Shown piece after piece: positions 16,383 through 26,487 of a stretch of DNA of 30,740 bases; position 1 is the stretch's first letter; every line of letters begins with the position of its first letter. The notes under the pieces are model-generated. The model was not told the DNA's origin. It searched no databases and saw only the letters and a list, made by a program, of their open reading frames with translations. Location: positions 1 to 30,740 of the forward strand of contig JACPQH010000052.1 of NCBI GenBank assembly GCA_016190585.1, written 5' to 3'. The stretch comes from Chloroflexota bacterium (GTDB lineage Bacteria > Chloroflexota > Dehalococcoidia > Dehalococcoidales > RBG-16-60-22). Both the position numbers and the translations under genes were made by a program.

Positions 16383-17504
16383 GTGAACCGTGTGATGATC
16401 GTTGATGACGACCCGGACATTCTCCGCCTGGTCAAAACGGGCCTGACCAAGGTTGGTTTCGAGGTGACCGAAGCGGAGAGCGCGGAGGCGGCGCTGGCCG
16501 CCGCGGTGGCGGCGAAGCCCGACCTCGTCATTACCGACGCCATGATGCCGGGCAAGGACGGCTACGAGCTGTCGCGGCAGCTCCGCCGCATGCCGCAGAC
16601 CTCGGGAATGCCGATTATCATGCTCACTGCCCTCCAGGGGGAACAGGACGCCCTGAAGGCTTTTCGTGACGGCGTGGACGATTTCGTCACCAAGCCGTTC
16701 AGCATGCCCATCCTCCGGGCCCGGGTTACCGCGCTGCTCAGCCGCGCCCAGGCCTTCCAAGGCGCCCGGACCGCCGAGCCAACGCCAGTCGTGGAAGCGC
16801 CGCCGCCGCCCGTCCGGGTGGCTACCGGCGTGGAAAGCCTGGATAAAGCCCTCGGCGGCGGCATGCCGCGGGGCATCAACATCCTGCTCACCGGGGAGAC
16901 CGGGGCCGGCAAAAGCTACCTGGCGCGGCGCTTTATCGCGGCCGGGCTGGCCGGCGGCGAGCGGTGCATGACGATAACCCTGGACGATGACCCGGTACTG
17001 GTAAGGGCTAGCCTGGAGTCCCTCCTGGAGAAACCGCTGGCGGAATACGAGGGTAACGGCAGCTTCCGGCTGGTGGACTGCTATAGCTGGAGCCGGGGGC
17101 TGGTGAAGGGCAATGAAAGGTTCGCCGTGACCGGCTCCCTGGAGCTGAACCAGCTCGTCAGCGTAATCGCCGATGCCGGCGCCGAGCTCGGCCAGACCGT
17201 CACCCGCAAGCTCGGCGGGCGGCGCGTGGTGGACTCGGTCAGCAGCATGTTCATCAATTTCGAGCTGGCCTCGGTGCAGCGTTTCCTGGCCCAGCTCGCC
17301 CGCACCGCCTCCAGCTACGGCGGCGTCTCGACCCTCTTTATCCTCGAGGAGGGCTCGGTCGGCGCCCAGGCCGTGAACAACACCAAGTACCTGGTGGACG
17401 CGGTTATCGAGCTGAAGTACGAAGAACGTTACCTGGCCCGGGTGGTAAACATGAAATGGTCCAAGTTCTCCAGGGAATGGGTCTCTATCGAAGACCAAAT
17501 CTGA
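16383..17504 (+). CDS. Receiver domain fused to KaiC/RecA-like ATPase
   Basis: The 373-aa protein starts at GTG, 7 bases after GGAG and downstream of a good promoter. Residues 1-120 are a CheY-like receiver (NRVMIVDDDPDIL, phospho-acceptor D52 in LVITDAMMPGKDG, Lys in DDFVTKPFS). After a short Pro/Ala linker, residues about 145-373 form a RecA-fold ATPase of the KaiC type: GVESLDKALGGGMPRGINIL, Walker A at 171-178 (GETGAGKS), and RRVVDSVSSMF as the probable Walker B strand. It lacks its own output DNA-binding domain. I infer that phosphorylation by a kinase in the locus (the MscS-kinase or the KdpD-like protein) switches the ATPase, which may act on partner proteins such as the winged helix or second KaiC protein encoded next. 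The combination is uncommon. Confidence 0.85.
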   Translation: MNRVMIVDDDPDILRLVKTGLTKVGFEVTEAESAEAALAAAVAAKPDLVITDAMMPGKDGYELSRQLRRMPQTSGMPIIMLTALQGEQDALKAFRDGVDDFVTKPFSMPILRARVTALLSRAQAFQGARTAEPTPVVEAPPPPVRVATGVESLDKALGGGMPRGINILLTGETGAGKSYLARRFIAAGLAGGERCMTITLDDDPVLVRASLESLLEKPLAEYEGNGSFRLVDCYSWSRGLVKGNERFAVTGSLELNQLVSVIADAGAELGQTVTRKLGGRRVVDSVSSMFINFELASVQRFLAQLARTASSYGGVSTLFILEEGSVGAQAVNNTKYLVDAVIELKYEERYLARVVNMKWSKFSREWVSIEDQI

Positions 17505-17532
17505 CCTCTGAGCGTGTCCGTAAGGGGGAGGT

Positions 17533-17808
17533 ATGACTTTCATAGAGAAATACCCGAAACTGCTCGATATCGGTGAAGATGAGGCCAGGGTCTACGGCTT
17601 TCTGGACCGGGAAGGCGAGTCGCCGGCCAAGGTCATCAGCGAGAAGTGTCATATCCCGTACTCGCGGATACACCGGGTGCTCTACGGCCTGCTCCAAAAG
17701 GAGCTGGTCATCAGCCGGGGCGAAGCGCCCAAGCTCTTCACGCTGCGCTACAAAGACCCGGGATTGATAAAGCGAATAGGCGTAAAAAAACACTGGCAGA
17801 AGATATAA
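17533..17808 (+). CDS. TrmB-like winged-helix transcription regulator, stand-alone
   Basis: This 91-aa protein consists only of a winged helix: LDIGEDEARVYGFLDREGES, AKVISEKCHIPYSRIHRVLY (recognition helix), then LLQKELVISRGEAPKLFTLR as the wing. This matches the N-terminal DNA-binding domain of the TrmB family, which in archaea controls sugar (trehalose/maltose) uptake. The sugar-binding C-terminal domain of full TrmB is absent. GGGAGG stands 5 bases before the ATG. It lies 28 bases after the receiver-ATPase gene and 8 bases before kaiC-like, in the same operon as the trehalose genes, so local autoregulation is plausible but unproven. The C-terminus is basic (VKKHWQKI). Confidence 0.8.
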   Translation: MTFIEKYPKLLDIGEDEARVYGFLDREGESPAKVISEKCHIPYSRIHRVLYGLLQKELVISRGEAPKLFTLRYKDPGLIKRIGVKKHWQKI

Positions 17809-17816
17809 GGAGCGAT

Positions 17817-18515
17817 ATGGAGATCGAGAGGGTGCCTACCGGCGTACCCGGACTGGATGAGCTGATCGAGGGCGGGCTGCCGCGCGGGCGGACCGTGCTC
17901 GTATCCGGCACCGCCGGGTCCGGGAAAACGACGCTCGGCGTCCAGTTCCTGTATGACGGCGTAACCCGGCACGGCGAGAGCGGCCTGTTTGTGACGCTCC
18001 AGGAAGAGCTGCCGGACCTCGCCCAGGACATGGCGCGCTATGGCTGGGACATCGACGCCCTGAGCCAGCAGGGTAAACTGGGCCTGATACAGTCGCCCGT
18101 CATGTTTGAGATCAGCCAGGAGAAGGCTGACATGGACAGCATCCTCGATATGATACACAAGCGCGCCATGGAGATCGACGCCCGGCGCATCGTGTTCGAC
18201 TCGATAGCCCAGCTCGGCCTCCCTTATGCCGACCCGGTGGCGCTGCGGCGCGACCTGATGCGCCTGGGCGCCCTGCTGCGGGAGCTCGGGTGCACCACCC
18301 TGCTCATCACCGAGATGCCGGACGGCGGCCAGCGAATCAGCCGCTACGGCGTCGAGGAGTTCCTGGCCCAGGGCGTCGTCCTGATGCACTTCGCCCCCAC
18401 TTACCGCGCCATCCAGATCGCCAAACTGCGCGGGACCAAGCATGATACCGGGATCCACAAGCTGCGCATGACGGAGAAAGGCATCGTGGTCTCCCCGGGG
18501 GAGAAGCCCTTTTAA
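17817..18515 (+). CDS. Single-domain KaiC-like ATPase
   Basis: The 232-aa protein is one KaiC/RadA-type RecA domain: PTGVPGLDELIEGGLPRGRT, Walker A at residues 31-38 (GTAGSGKT), the TLQEELPDL acidic pair that follows Walker A in KaiC ATPases, Walker B RRIVFDSIAQL, and C-terminal IAKLRGTKHDTGIHKLRMTE, a KaiC hallmark. Cyanobacterial KaiC has two such domains. Single-domain relatives in archaea and other bacteria are signalling ATPases of mostly unknown role. AAGGAG, overlapping the upstream stop codon, is 4 bases before the ATG at 17817; a longer in-frame reading from 17646 overlaps the winged-helix gene and is unlikely. With the receiver-ATPase and kinase it may form one signalling module. 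Confidence 0.88.
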   Translation: MEIERVPTGVPGLDELIEGGLPRGRTVLVSGTAGSGKTTLGVQFLYDGVTRHGESGLFVTLQEELPDLAQDMARYGWDIDALSQQGKLGLIQSPVMFEISQEKADMDSILDMIHKRAMEIDARRIVFDSIAQLGLPYADPVALRRDLMRLGALLRELGCTTLLITEMPDGGQRISRYGVEEFLAQGVVLMHFAPTYRAIQIAKLRGTKHDTGIHKLRMTEKGIVVSPGEKPF

Positions 18516-18539
18516 TCCGGGAAGTGATACACTGGTAGC

Positions 18540-20390
18540 ATGGGCCCGGGAAATATCAACTGGTTTCAACTGGCGGTCCCCCTGGTCGGGTTTCTCATCA
18601 TACTGGCGGCCGGGTACGCCCTGTGGCGCTTTTCCTGGGCCGCTTTTGACCGCTGGGCCGACCGGACACCCTGGCTGGGCGCCGGGATAATCTCCGAAGC
18701 CGCCAGGCGGCCCTCCTTCGTCTGGTTTTTCCTCATAAGCCTCCTGGTGGCCGTCAGGGTATCCGGCCTGTCGGCCATGTGGCAGTACGTGGCCGGCAAC
18801 ATCCTGTGGAGCGTCCTGGTGGTGTCGGTGGTCTGGGTTGCGGCGAAGGTCACCGGCGGCCTGTTCGACCTCTACTCCGCCCGGGGGCGGCGCTCGCCGG
18901 CGGTCACGGCCGTCCGGCGCATCGGTCTCGCCTGGGGGGTGGCGGCGGCGGTCCTGATTATCCTGGACCTGTGGGGCATCCCCATCACCACCGTGCTCCT
19001 CATGATCGGCATCGCCATCGCTTTCACCATCGTCCTGCTGCGCAACGTTCTCCCGGACATCTATGCCGGCATCCAGTTGAACGCCACCGAGCAGGTGAAA
19101 AAGCACGATTATATCAAGCTGGGCACCGGGGAAGAAGGCTACGTGGTTGACATCAGCCTGAGGACCACCCAGCTCCGGGCCATCGACGAAAGCCTGATTA
19201 TCGTCGCCAACAGCAAGCTTATCCAGACCACCCTGGTCAACTACGGCCGTTACTCCCTGAAGGCCGAGTACGACAAGCTGAAGGTGTATACCGACCGTAT
19301 CGAGGCGCTGATAAAAGAGGTGACCAGCCAGCGTGACGAGATCCAGGCCATTCTTACCAGCATGGCGGAGGGCATCATCGTGCTGGACCCGGCCAACCGC
19401 ATCGTCTCGCTCAACCCCGCCGCCGAGCGTTTCCTGGGGCGCACGGCCGAGGAGCTTGCCGGCCGGAACATCGATCCGTACCTGCAGCTGGCCCCGGGCG
19501 AAACCACCGCCGTGCTCGCCCGGCAGGCCGCCGGTAGCGTCTTCCCGCTGAAGCGGCGGGTCGGCGACCTCGTTCTCAGCGTCAACATCGGCGCGGTGAA
19601 GGGGCAGTCGGGACGCACCATCTGCGCCATCCAGGACATCACCGAGCTGGACCGGCTGGACCGGATGAAAACCGAGTTCGTCTCCATGGTATCCCACGAG
19701 CTGCGCACGCCGCTGACCTCCATCAAGGGCTACGTGGAGATGGTGCTCGCCCGCGAGGCAGGCGATATCAACGACGAGCAGCGCAGCTATCTCGAGGTGG
19801 CGCGCTCCAACACCGACCGGCTGATCGTCCTGGTCAACGACCTGCTGGACATCTCCCGCATCGAGGCGGGCAAGGTCGAGTTGAACCTGCGGCCGGTGGC
19901 CCTTCAGGAGATTGTCGAGTCGGTGGCGCTCTCCTTCAGGAACCTGATCGAGGAAAAGGCGATGAGCCTGACGCTGGATATGCCGGAGACCCCCCTGCGG
20001 GTGCTGGCTGACGGCAGCCGTCTGGCCCAGGTGCTGACCAATCTGCTGAGCAACGCCCGGAACTACTCGCCCCGGGGCGCCTCGATCACGGTCAGGGGGC
20101 GCATCGCCGACGCCCAGGTCCGGGTGGACGTCCGCGATACCGGCATCGGCATCTCCGAGGAGGACCAGAAGCGGATTTTCACCAAGTTCTTCCGGGCGGA
20201 CAACCCGGCAACCCGGCAGGTCAGCGGCACCGGCCTGGGCCTGAGCGTCGCCCGGTCCCTGGTCGAGATGCAGGGCGGCCGGATATGGGTGGACAGCGCC
20301 CCGGGTCAGGGCAGCACCTTCAGCTTCACGGTCCCCCTGCTGCCGGGCGTGAAAACGACTGTCCCGGACAAAAACCGGGCGGCCTCCTGA
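18540..20390 (+). CDS. MscS-like mechanosensitive channel fused to PAS domain and histidine kinase
   Basis: The 616-aa protein joins two normally separate modules. Residues about 10-170 have five hydrophobic helices, the last ([20 protein letters not shown]) in the place of the MscS pore helix. Residues about 170-240 match the MscS beta domain ([49 protein letters not shown]). A helical linker (about 245-275) leads to a PAS domain (about 275-372), then HisKA with H386 in [16 protein letters not shown], and a HATPase ([37 protein letters not shown]). The likely role is a membrane-tension or osmotic sensor kinase whose MscS part gates signalling rather than, or as well as, ions. The probable partner is the receiver-ATPase in the same operon. 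treS follows 20 bases later. No clear ribosome binding site is seen, so the exact start is less sure. Confidence 0.88.
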   Translation: MGPGNINWFQLAVPLVGFLIILAAGYALWRFSWAAFDRWADRTPWLGAGIISEAARRPSFVWFFLISLLVAVRVSGLSAMWQYVAGNILWSVLVVSVVWVAAKVTGGLFDLYSARGRRSPAVTAVRRIGLAWGVAAAVLIILDLWGIPITTVLLMIGIAIAFTIVLLRNVLPDIYAGIQLNATEQVKKHDYIKLGTGEEGYVVDISLRTTQLRAIDESLIIVANSKLIQTTLVNYGRYSLKAEYDKLKVYTDRIEALIKEVTSQRDEIQAILTSMAEGIIVLDPANRIVSLNPAAERFLGRTAEELAGRNIDPYLQLAPGETTAVLARQAAGSVFPLKRRVGDLVLSVNIGAVKGQSGRTICAIQDITELDRLDRMKTEFVSMVSHELRTPLTSIKGYVEMVLAREAGDINDEQRSYLEVARSNTDRLIVLVNDLLDISRIEAGKVELNLRPVALQEIVESVALSFRNLIEEKAMSLTLDMPETPLRVLADGSRLAQVLTNLLSNARNYSPRGASITVRGRIADAQVRVDVRDTGIGISEEDQKRIFTKFFRADNPATRQVSGTGLGLSVARSLVEMQGGRIWVDSAPGQGSTFSFTVPLLPGVKTTVPDKNRAAS

Positions 20391-20410
20391 CGGGTGGGAC
20401 GGTAATCGCC

Positions 20411-22057
<1,647 letters not shown>

Positions 22058-22079
22058 TACGGCGGCCCGGGGAGGTATT

Positions 22080-23327
22080 ATGTGGGAGCCGGTCGGTCTC
22101 GGGGAAAAGAAGCTGGACTCTTACCGCGGAATCGTGGAGGACGCTTTGCTGGAGGATGTCCACCGCCTGGGGCGGGACCTCCGCGGCCTCCGCGTCTGCC
22201 ACATCAGCCTGACGCCGTTCGGCGGCGGCATCTCGGAGATACTGTTCGCCCTGGTGCCCCTGGAGCGTGACCTGGGTATGCGGGTCGACTGGCTCACCAG
22301 CGGCGGCAGCGAGGATTTCTTCCGGCTGGGCAAGCAGCTCCACAACGCCCTCCAGGGCAAGACGGGCGAGCTGGCCGGCGTCGAGCGGGAGCTCTTCGAG
22401 CGCGTCAACCGGGAGAGCGCCCGGGAGTTCCCCGCCGACCGCTATGACGCCGTGATAGTCCACAGCCACAGCCTGCTGGCCCTGCCGCGCTACCTCGCGC
22501 CGGGAACGGCGCGCTGGGCCTGGCGCTGCCACCTTGACACCTCAAGCCCCGACCCCGGTGTCTGGGAGTTCCTGAGACCGTTCGTCGAGACCTTCCGGGG
22601 TGCCGTGTTCACCATGGAACAGTTCGTCCCGCGCGACCTGGCCGGCCCGCTGGTGCGCACCATCCAGCCGGCCATCGACCCGCTCAGCCCCAAGCACCGG
22701 GACCTGCCCCTGGCGGAGTGCGCCGATTTCGTCGCCGGCCTGGGCGTCGACCCGAAGCTGCCGGTGCTGCTGCACGTGTCCCGTCTCGACTCCTGGAAAG
22801 ACCCGGCAGGCCTGATACGGAGCTATTACCGGGCCAAAGAGCAGGTGCCGGAGCTGCAGTTCGTCATCATCAGCTCGCTGGCGCTGGACGACCAGGAGAC
22901 CTTCGCCACCCTGCGCAGCGTGGACGCCGAAGCCGCCAAGGATGAGGATATCCACGTCTATACCAACCTCGATGGCTTCGGCGACCTGGAGGTCAACGCC
23001 TTCCAGCGGGTGTGCCGGGTGGGCATCGTGAAGCCGCTGCGGGAGGGCTTCGGGCTGTTCCCCTCGGAGGCGATGTGGAAGCGGCGCCCCGTGCTGGGTA
23101 ATCGCACCGGCGGCGTCGCCCTGCAGCTCGCCGACGGGCTGAGCTACTGCCTGTGCGACGGCATCGAGGAATACGCCGACAAGCTGGTGCGGTTGATAAG
23201 GGACGAGGCCTGCGCCCGGGAGCTGGGCGACCTCGGGCATGAACACGTGCGGACGAACTTTCTCATCCCGCGGCTGGTGCGCGATGAGGCGGCGTTCCTC
23301 CGGGCGCTGGCCGACCGGGCCGGGTAG
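22080..23327 (+). CDS. treT: Trehalose glycosyltransferring synthase TreT (GT4)
   Basis: The 415-aa protein matches archaeal-type TreT, which makes trehalose from NDP-glucose and glucose. Features in common are a start with LDSYRGIVEDALLEDVHRLG, HISLTPFGGGISEILFALVP, LHNALQGKTGEL, WRCHLDTSSPDPGVWEFLRP, QPAIDPLSPKHRDL, LLHVSRLDSWKDPAGLI, VNAFQRVCRVGIVKPLREGF (with the GT-B donor-site Glu region) and SEAMWKRRPVLGNRTGG. GGGGAGG stands a few bases before the ATG. It is the last gene of the six-gene run, 22 bases after treS, giving the cell two trehalose routes. Its TAG stop directly abuts the TAG stop of the convergent mscS gene. No signal peptide is present, so it is cytoplasmic. Confidence 0.92.
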   Translation: MWEPVGLGEKKLDSYRGIVEDALLEDVHRLGRDLRGLRVCHISLTPFGGGISEILFALVPLERDLGMRVDWLTSGGSEDFFRLGKQLHNALQGKTGELAGVERELFERVNRESAREFPADRYDAVIVHSHSLLALPRYLAPGTARWAWRCHLDTSSPDPGVWEFLRPFVETFRGAVFTMEQFVPRDLAGPLVRTIQPAIDPLSPKHRDLPLAECADFVAGLGVDPKLPVLLHVSRLDSWKDPAGLIRSYYRAKEQVPELQFVIISSLALDDQETFATLRSVDAEAAKDEDIHVYTNLDGFGDLEVNAFQRVCRVGIVKPLREGFGLFPSEAMWKRRPVLGNRTGGVALQLADGLSYCLCDGIEEYADKLVRLIRDEACARELGDLGHEHVRTNFLIPRLVRDEAAFLRALADRAG

Positions 23328-24686
23328 CTACTTGGCCGGCGGCTCCCGGGGAGCGCTTTCCGCGGGCCACAGTCGCGGCGGCGGGTCGCCGAAGTAGACC
23401 TTGGTGTGCGGCCAGGGGATCTCGATGCCCTCCTGGTCAAAGGCCTTCTTCAGTCGGAGGCGGAGCTCGCCCATGACGTCCCACTGCCGCATCGGCTTGG
23501 TCTCGCCGAGCACCTTTATCTCGATGCCGGAATCGCCGAGCTTGTCGACCCGGAGGGCCCGGGGCGGGGTCTTCAGCGAGTCCGCCCAGGCCGGTTCCTC
23601 GGCCAGCTCCTTCCCCACGCGGTTGATGACCGCCATCGCCTTCTCCAGGTCAGTGCCGTAAGAGACGCTGATGTTGAAATTCACCCGCGACCACTGCTTG
23701 GTGAAGTTGCTGGATACCCGTATCTCGCCGTTGGGCACGACGTGCACGATGCCGTCCAGGTCCCGGAGCATGGTGCGCCGGAGGTTGACGTCCTCGACCA
23801 GTCCCGAGATGTCGGCTACCTTGACGACGTCGCCCTTGCGGTACTGGTTCTCCATGACGATAAAAAAACCCGAGATGAAGTCCTTGACCAGGCTCTGCGC
23901 GCCGAAACCGATGGCAATGCCCACTACGCCGACGCCGGCCAGTATCGGGGCGATGTCGAGGCCGATCTCGCTCAGGAACATGAAGGCGAAAACGGCGATG
24001 ACCGTTAGCTGCAGGGAAGTAACGATGACGCTGACCAGGGTCTCCGCCCGCTTGACAAGCTCTTCCTCGGTCTGCTCCGCGCGGGAGCTGCGCACCGAGG
24101 TCTTGATGAAGCCCGGCACCAGCAGGACGCTGAAAAGAAGCAGGATCAGGGCCAGTACCGCCAGTACGGTTAGCCTGAGGCCGTGCTCGAAAAGCCAGTC
24201 GTTTACCGCGGCGATATCAGCCCCGAGCATGTTCAGGACGATGACCGTGCCCAGGGCGACGGCCAGCACCGGCACCAGCACCTTCAGGGCGTCCATGATG
24301 GCGTTGTCCATCGTGCCGATGGTGCGCGGGCAGATTTCCAGCCGGTACCATTTGATAATGCCTTCGAGAACAGCTACGAAGGTGTAGGTACCCAGCGCTA
24401 CCAGCACCACCGGCAACACCCGGTCAAGAACGACTACCGGGCCGGACACAGGCGGCGCGGCGACCCACCAGGCGGCGTACCAGCCGGCCAGGAAGCACCA
24501 CAGCAGGGAGGGCCAGCGAATGTGAGCGACGAGAATATCGTCGAACCGGGATTTGGTCCGGGCGGCCCACCGGTGCAGGAATCCGAAAAAAATGCGGCGC
24601 AGTATAAAAAGCAGCGCCGCGACAACAATCCCGACAGCCGCCGCCACCAGGTACTTTACCGCGTAATACGAGAGATCATCCGGCAT
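23328..24686 (-). CDS. MscS family mechanosensitive ion channel
   Basis: This 452-aa inner-membrane channel releases solutes on hypo-osmotic shock. It has about five membrane helices (YLVAAAVGIVVAALLFILRR, WPSLLWCFLAGWYAAWW, VLPVVLVALGTYTFVAVLEG, VLVPVLAVALGTVIVLNMLG, LTVLAVLALILLLFSVLLVP). The pore region is ILAGVGVVGIAIGFGAQSLV, followed by the beta domain (YRKGDVVKVADISGLVEDVN, VHVVPNGEIRVSSNFTKQW) and the alpha/beta C-terminal domain ending near WPHTKVYF. A 39-residue N-terminal extension is possible, but ATG 24686, 8 bases after GAGGTG and behind a promoter, is preferred. It converges on treT with no spacer and is divergent from the MOSC gene, so it is a second MscS next to the MscS-kinase. 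Confidence 0.93.
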   Translation of the reverse strand: MPDDLSYYAVKYLVAAAVGIVVAALLFILRRIFFGFLHRWAARTKSRFDDILVAHIRWPSLLWCFLAGWYAAWWVAAPPVSGPVVVLDRVLPVVLVALGTYTFVAVLEGIIKWYRLEICPRTIGTMDNAIMDALKVLVPVLAVALGTVIVLNMLGADIAAVNDWLFEHGLRLTVLAVLALILLLFSVLLVPGFIKTSVRSSRAEQTEEELVKRAETLVSVIVTSLQLTVIAVFAFMFLSEIGLDIAPILAGVGVVGIAIGFGAQSLVKDFISGFFIVMENQYRKGDVVKVADISGLVEDVNLRRTMLRDLDGIVHVVPNGEIRVSSNFTKQWSRVNFNISVSYGTDLEKAMAVINRVGKELAEEPAWADSLKTPPRALRVDKLGDSGIEIKVLGETKPMRQWDVMGELRLRLKKAFDQEGIEIPWPHTKVYFGDPPPRLWPAESAPREPPAK

Positions 24687-24708
24687 GGTCACAACACCTC
24701 TTGGAAGA

Positions 24709-24737
24709 ATATTAAGGCCCACGGGCAGGTTTGGCAA
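24709..24737 (-). promoter_or_regulatory. Sigma70-type promoter of mscS
   Basis: The minus strand reads TTGCCA (24732-24737), a 17-base spacer, then TAATAT (24709-24714), with five and four consensus matches. Transcription would begin about 15 bases before the ATG at 24686. Confidence 0.5.
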
Positions 24738-24796
24738 GGGGCGGCAGCCGGTGCGGCTTTGCCTTTTCCGCCTAAACCCATTAAAATGGAGTTCAA

Positions 24797-25243
24797 ATGG
24801 CATTAGTTATCGCGGTCTGCACCAGCAAGAAAAAAGGCACCCGGAAACAGCCCGTCGCCGAGGGCGCCTTCCGGGAGGGCTTCGGCCTGGTGGGCGACGC
24901 CCACGCCGACAGCCAGACCCACCGCCAGGTCAGTCTGCTCGCCCTGGAGAGTATCGAGAAGATGCGGGCGCAGGGCTTCGACCTGAAGCCGGGGGACTTC
25001 GCGGAAAACATCACCTCGGCCGGCATCGACTGGCTTGCCCTGCCCGTCGGCACCCTCATCCGTGTCGGCGATGTCGTCCTGGAGATGACCCAGATCGGCA
25101 AGGAGTGCCACACGGCCTGCGCCATCCGCCGGCAGGTCGGCAAGTGCATCATGCCGGAGGAAGGCATCTTCGGCCGGGTGCTCGCCGGCGGCGTTGTTCG
25201 GGCCGGGGACGCCATCAGCGTCGAGAGGCCCGATGGCCGCTGA
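24797..25243 (+). CDS. MOSC domain protein
   Basis: The 148-aa protein is a lone MOSC domain, the fold of the molybdenum cofactor sulfurase C-terminus and of YiiM-type proteins that handle sulfur or bind the pterin cofactor. Visible parts are GFGLVGDAHADSQTHRQVSL, GDFAENITSAGIDWLALPVG, VLEMTQIGKECHTACAIRRQ, and CIMPEEGIFGRVLAGG. The KEC cysteine lies at the position usually proposed to carry the sulfur. GGAG is 5 bases before the ATG. Its end overlaps nadA by 11 bases, so the two are translated together. Together with the MoaB/Mog gene at the other end of the window it suggests that the organism uses molybdopterin enzymes. Confidence 0.9.
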   Translation: MALVIAVCTSKKKGTRKQPVAEGAFREGFGLVGDAHADSQTHRQVSLLALESIEKMRAQGFDLKPGDFAENITSAGIDWLALPVGTLIRVGDVVLEMTQIGKECHTACAIRRQVGKCIMPEEGIFGRVLAGGVVRAGDAISVERPDGR

Positions 25244-26147
25244 CCGGGACACCCTCCAGGAAAAGGTCCTCCGTCTGAAGAAGGAGCGGAACGCCGTCAT
25301 CCTGGGGCACAACTACCAGCTCGGCGAGGTGCAGGACGTGGCCGACTTCATCGGCGATTCGCTGGAGCTGAGCCAAAGCGCCGCGCGGACGCAGGCCGCC
25401 GTCATCGTCTTTTGCGGCGTGCACTTCATGGCGGAAACGGCGGCCATACTCTCGCCCGACAAGAAGGTGCTGCTGCCGGAGCGGCGGGCGGGCTGCCCGA
25501 TGGCTAACATGATATCGCCGGAGCAGTTGAAACAGAAGAAAAAGGAACTGCCCGGCGTCACCGTCGTCTGCTACGTCAACACCACCGCCCGGGTCAAGGC
25601 CGAGTCCGATATCTGCTGCACCTCGGCCAACGCCGTGAAGGTCGTGCAGAGCCTGCATACCGACAACATCCTCTTTGTCCCGGACCAGTACCTGGGGTAT
25701 CACGTTTCCCAGGCGACCGGCATCAAGCTGCACCTGTGGCCCGGCTACTGCCCCACCCACGCCCGCATCCAGCCCCAGGACGTCACCCGCCTGAAGCAGG
25801 AGTACCCTCGGGCGAAGGTGGTCGTCCACCCGGAGTGTCGCCCCGAGGTGACCGCCCTGGCCGACGAGGTCATGAGCACCGGCGGCATGGTGCGCTACGC
25901 GCGCCGCGAGGATGTCGCCGAGATGATCGTCGGCACCGAGGTCGGCATCATCTACCGCCTGCGCCGGGAGAACCCCGGCAAGAAATTCATCCCGATATCG
26001 GAGCAGGCGGTCTGTCCCAATATGAAGCAGATAACCCTGGACAAGGTGCTGTGGAGCCTCGAGGAGATGACGCCCGAGGTCACGGTACCGGAGCCGGTAC
26101 TCCTCCGGGCGAAGCTGGCCCTCGACCGGATGCTGGCGATATCCTGA
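25233..26147 (+). CDS. nadA: Quinolinate synthase NadA
   Basis: The 304-aa enzyme condenses iminoaspartate with dihydroxyacetone phosphate to quinolinate, the first NAD ring intermediate. Three cysteines ligate the oxygen-sensitive 4Fe-4S cluster in the family and are present here: C88 (RRAGCPMANM), C202 (VVHPEC) and C261 (QAVCPNMKQI). Other family segments are VILGHNYQLGEVQDVADFIG, IVFCGVHFMAETA, YVNTTARVKAESDICCTSAN and FVPDQYLGYHV. Length is typical of the short bacterial/archaeal form. ATG 25233 is used because GAGAGG precedes it by 4 bases; an earlier in-frame start lies deeper in the MOSC gene. nadB and nadC are not nearby. Confidence 0.96.
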   Translation: MAADRDTLQEKVLRLKKERNAVILGHNYQLGEVQDVADFIGDSLELSQSAARTQAAVIVFCGVHFMAETAAILSPDKKVLLPERRAGCPMANMISPEQLKQKKKELPGVTVVCYVNTTARVKAESDICCTSANAVKVVQSLHTDNILFVPDQYLGYHVSQATGIKLHLWPGYCPTHARIQPQDVTRLKQEYPRAKVVVHPECRPEVTALADEVMSTGGMVRYARREDVAEMIVGTEVGIIYRLRRENPGKKFIPISEQAVCPNMKQITLDKVLWSLEEMTPEVTVPEPVLLRAKLALDRMLAIS

Positions 26148-26155
26148 GGTGGGGT

Positions 26156-26479
26156 GTGGCAGACGCTTCTTACGCCGTGGTTTTTATCACAACATCAGAC
26201 AGCGCCGAGGCTGAGAAGATCGCCCGGGCGCTGCTCGAACACAAGAAGGCCGCCTGCGTCAACATCGTGCCCCGGGTTGACTCGCGCTACTGGTGGGAAG
26301 GCAAGATCGAGATTTCGCCGGAGTGCCAGCTCGTCGTCAAGACCAAAGCGGCGCTCCTGCCGGATATCGTAAACCTGGTGAAGGGCCTCCACAGCTATGC
26401 CGTGCCCGAGGTCATCGCGCTGCCCGTCCTGGGCGGCAACCCGGACTATCTCGACTGGATAGACAAGAGTCTCGCCTGA
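26156..26479 (+). CDS. cutA: Divalent cation tolerance protein CutA
   Basis: The 107-aa product matches the trimeric CutA1 fold: YAVVFITTSDSAEAEKIARA, HKKAACVNIVPRVDSRYWWE, ECQLVVKTKAALLPDIVNLV, and SYAVPEVIALPVLGG followed by NPDYLDWI. The family is linked to divalent metal tolerance, though its biochemical role is unsettled. The start is GTG at 26156, 6 bases after GAGG overlapping the nadA stop; no ATG fits. It sits 8 bases after nadA and 8 bases before the flavoprotein gene, in one operon. Confidence 0.94.
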   Translation: MADASYAVVFITTSDSAEAEKIARALLEHKKAACVNIVPRVDSRYWWEGKIEISPECQLVVKTKAALLPDIVNLVKGLHSYAVPEVIALPVLGGNPDYLDWIDKSLA

Positions 26480-26487
26480 GGTGTGAT

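Noticed and set aside
17748..19697. 649-codon minus-strand open frame across kaiC-like and the MscS-kinase
   Set aside because: Spans several real genes and their spacers, rich in Gly/Asp/His from reverse GC-rich codons; no family match.
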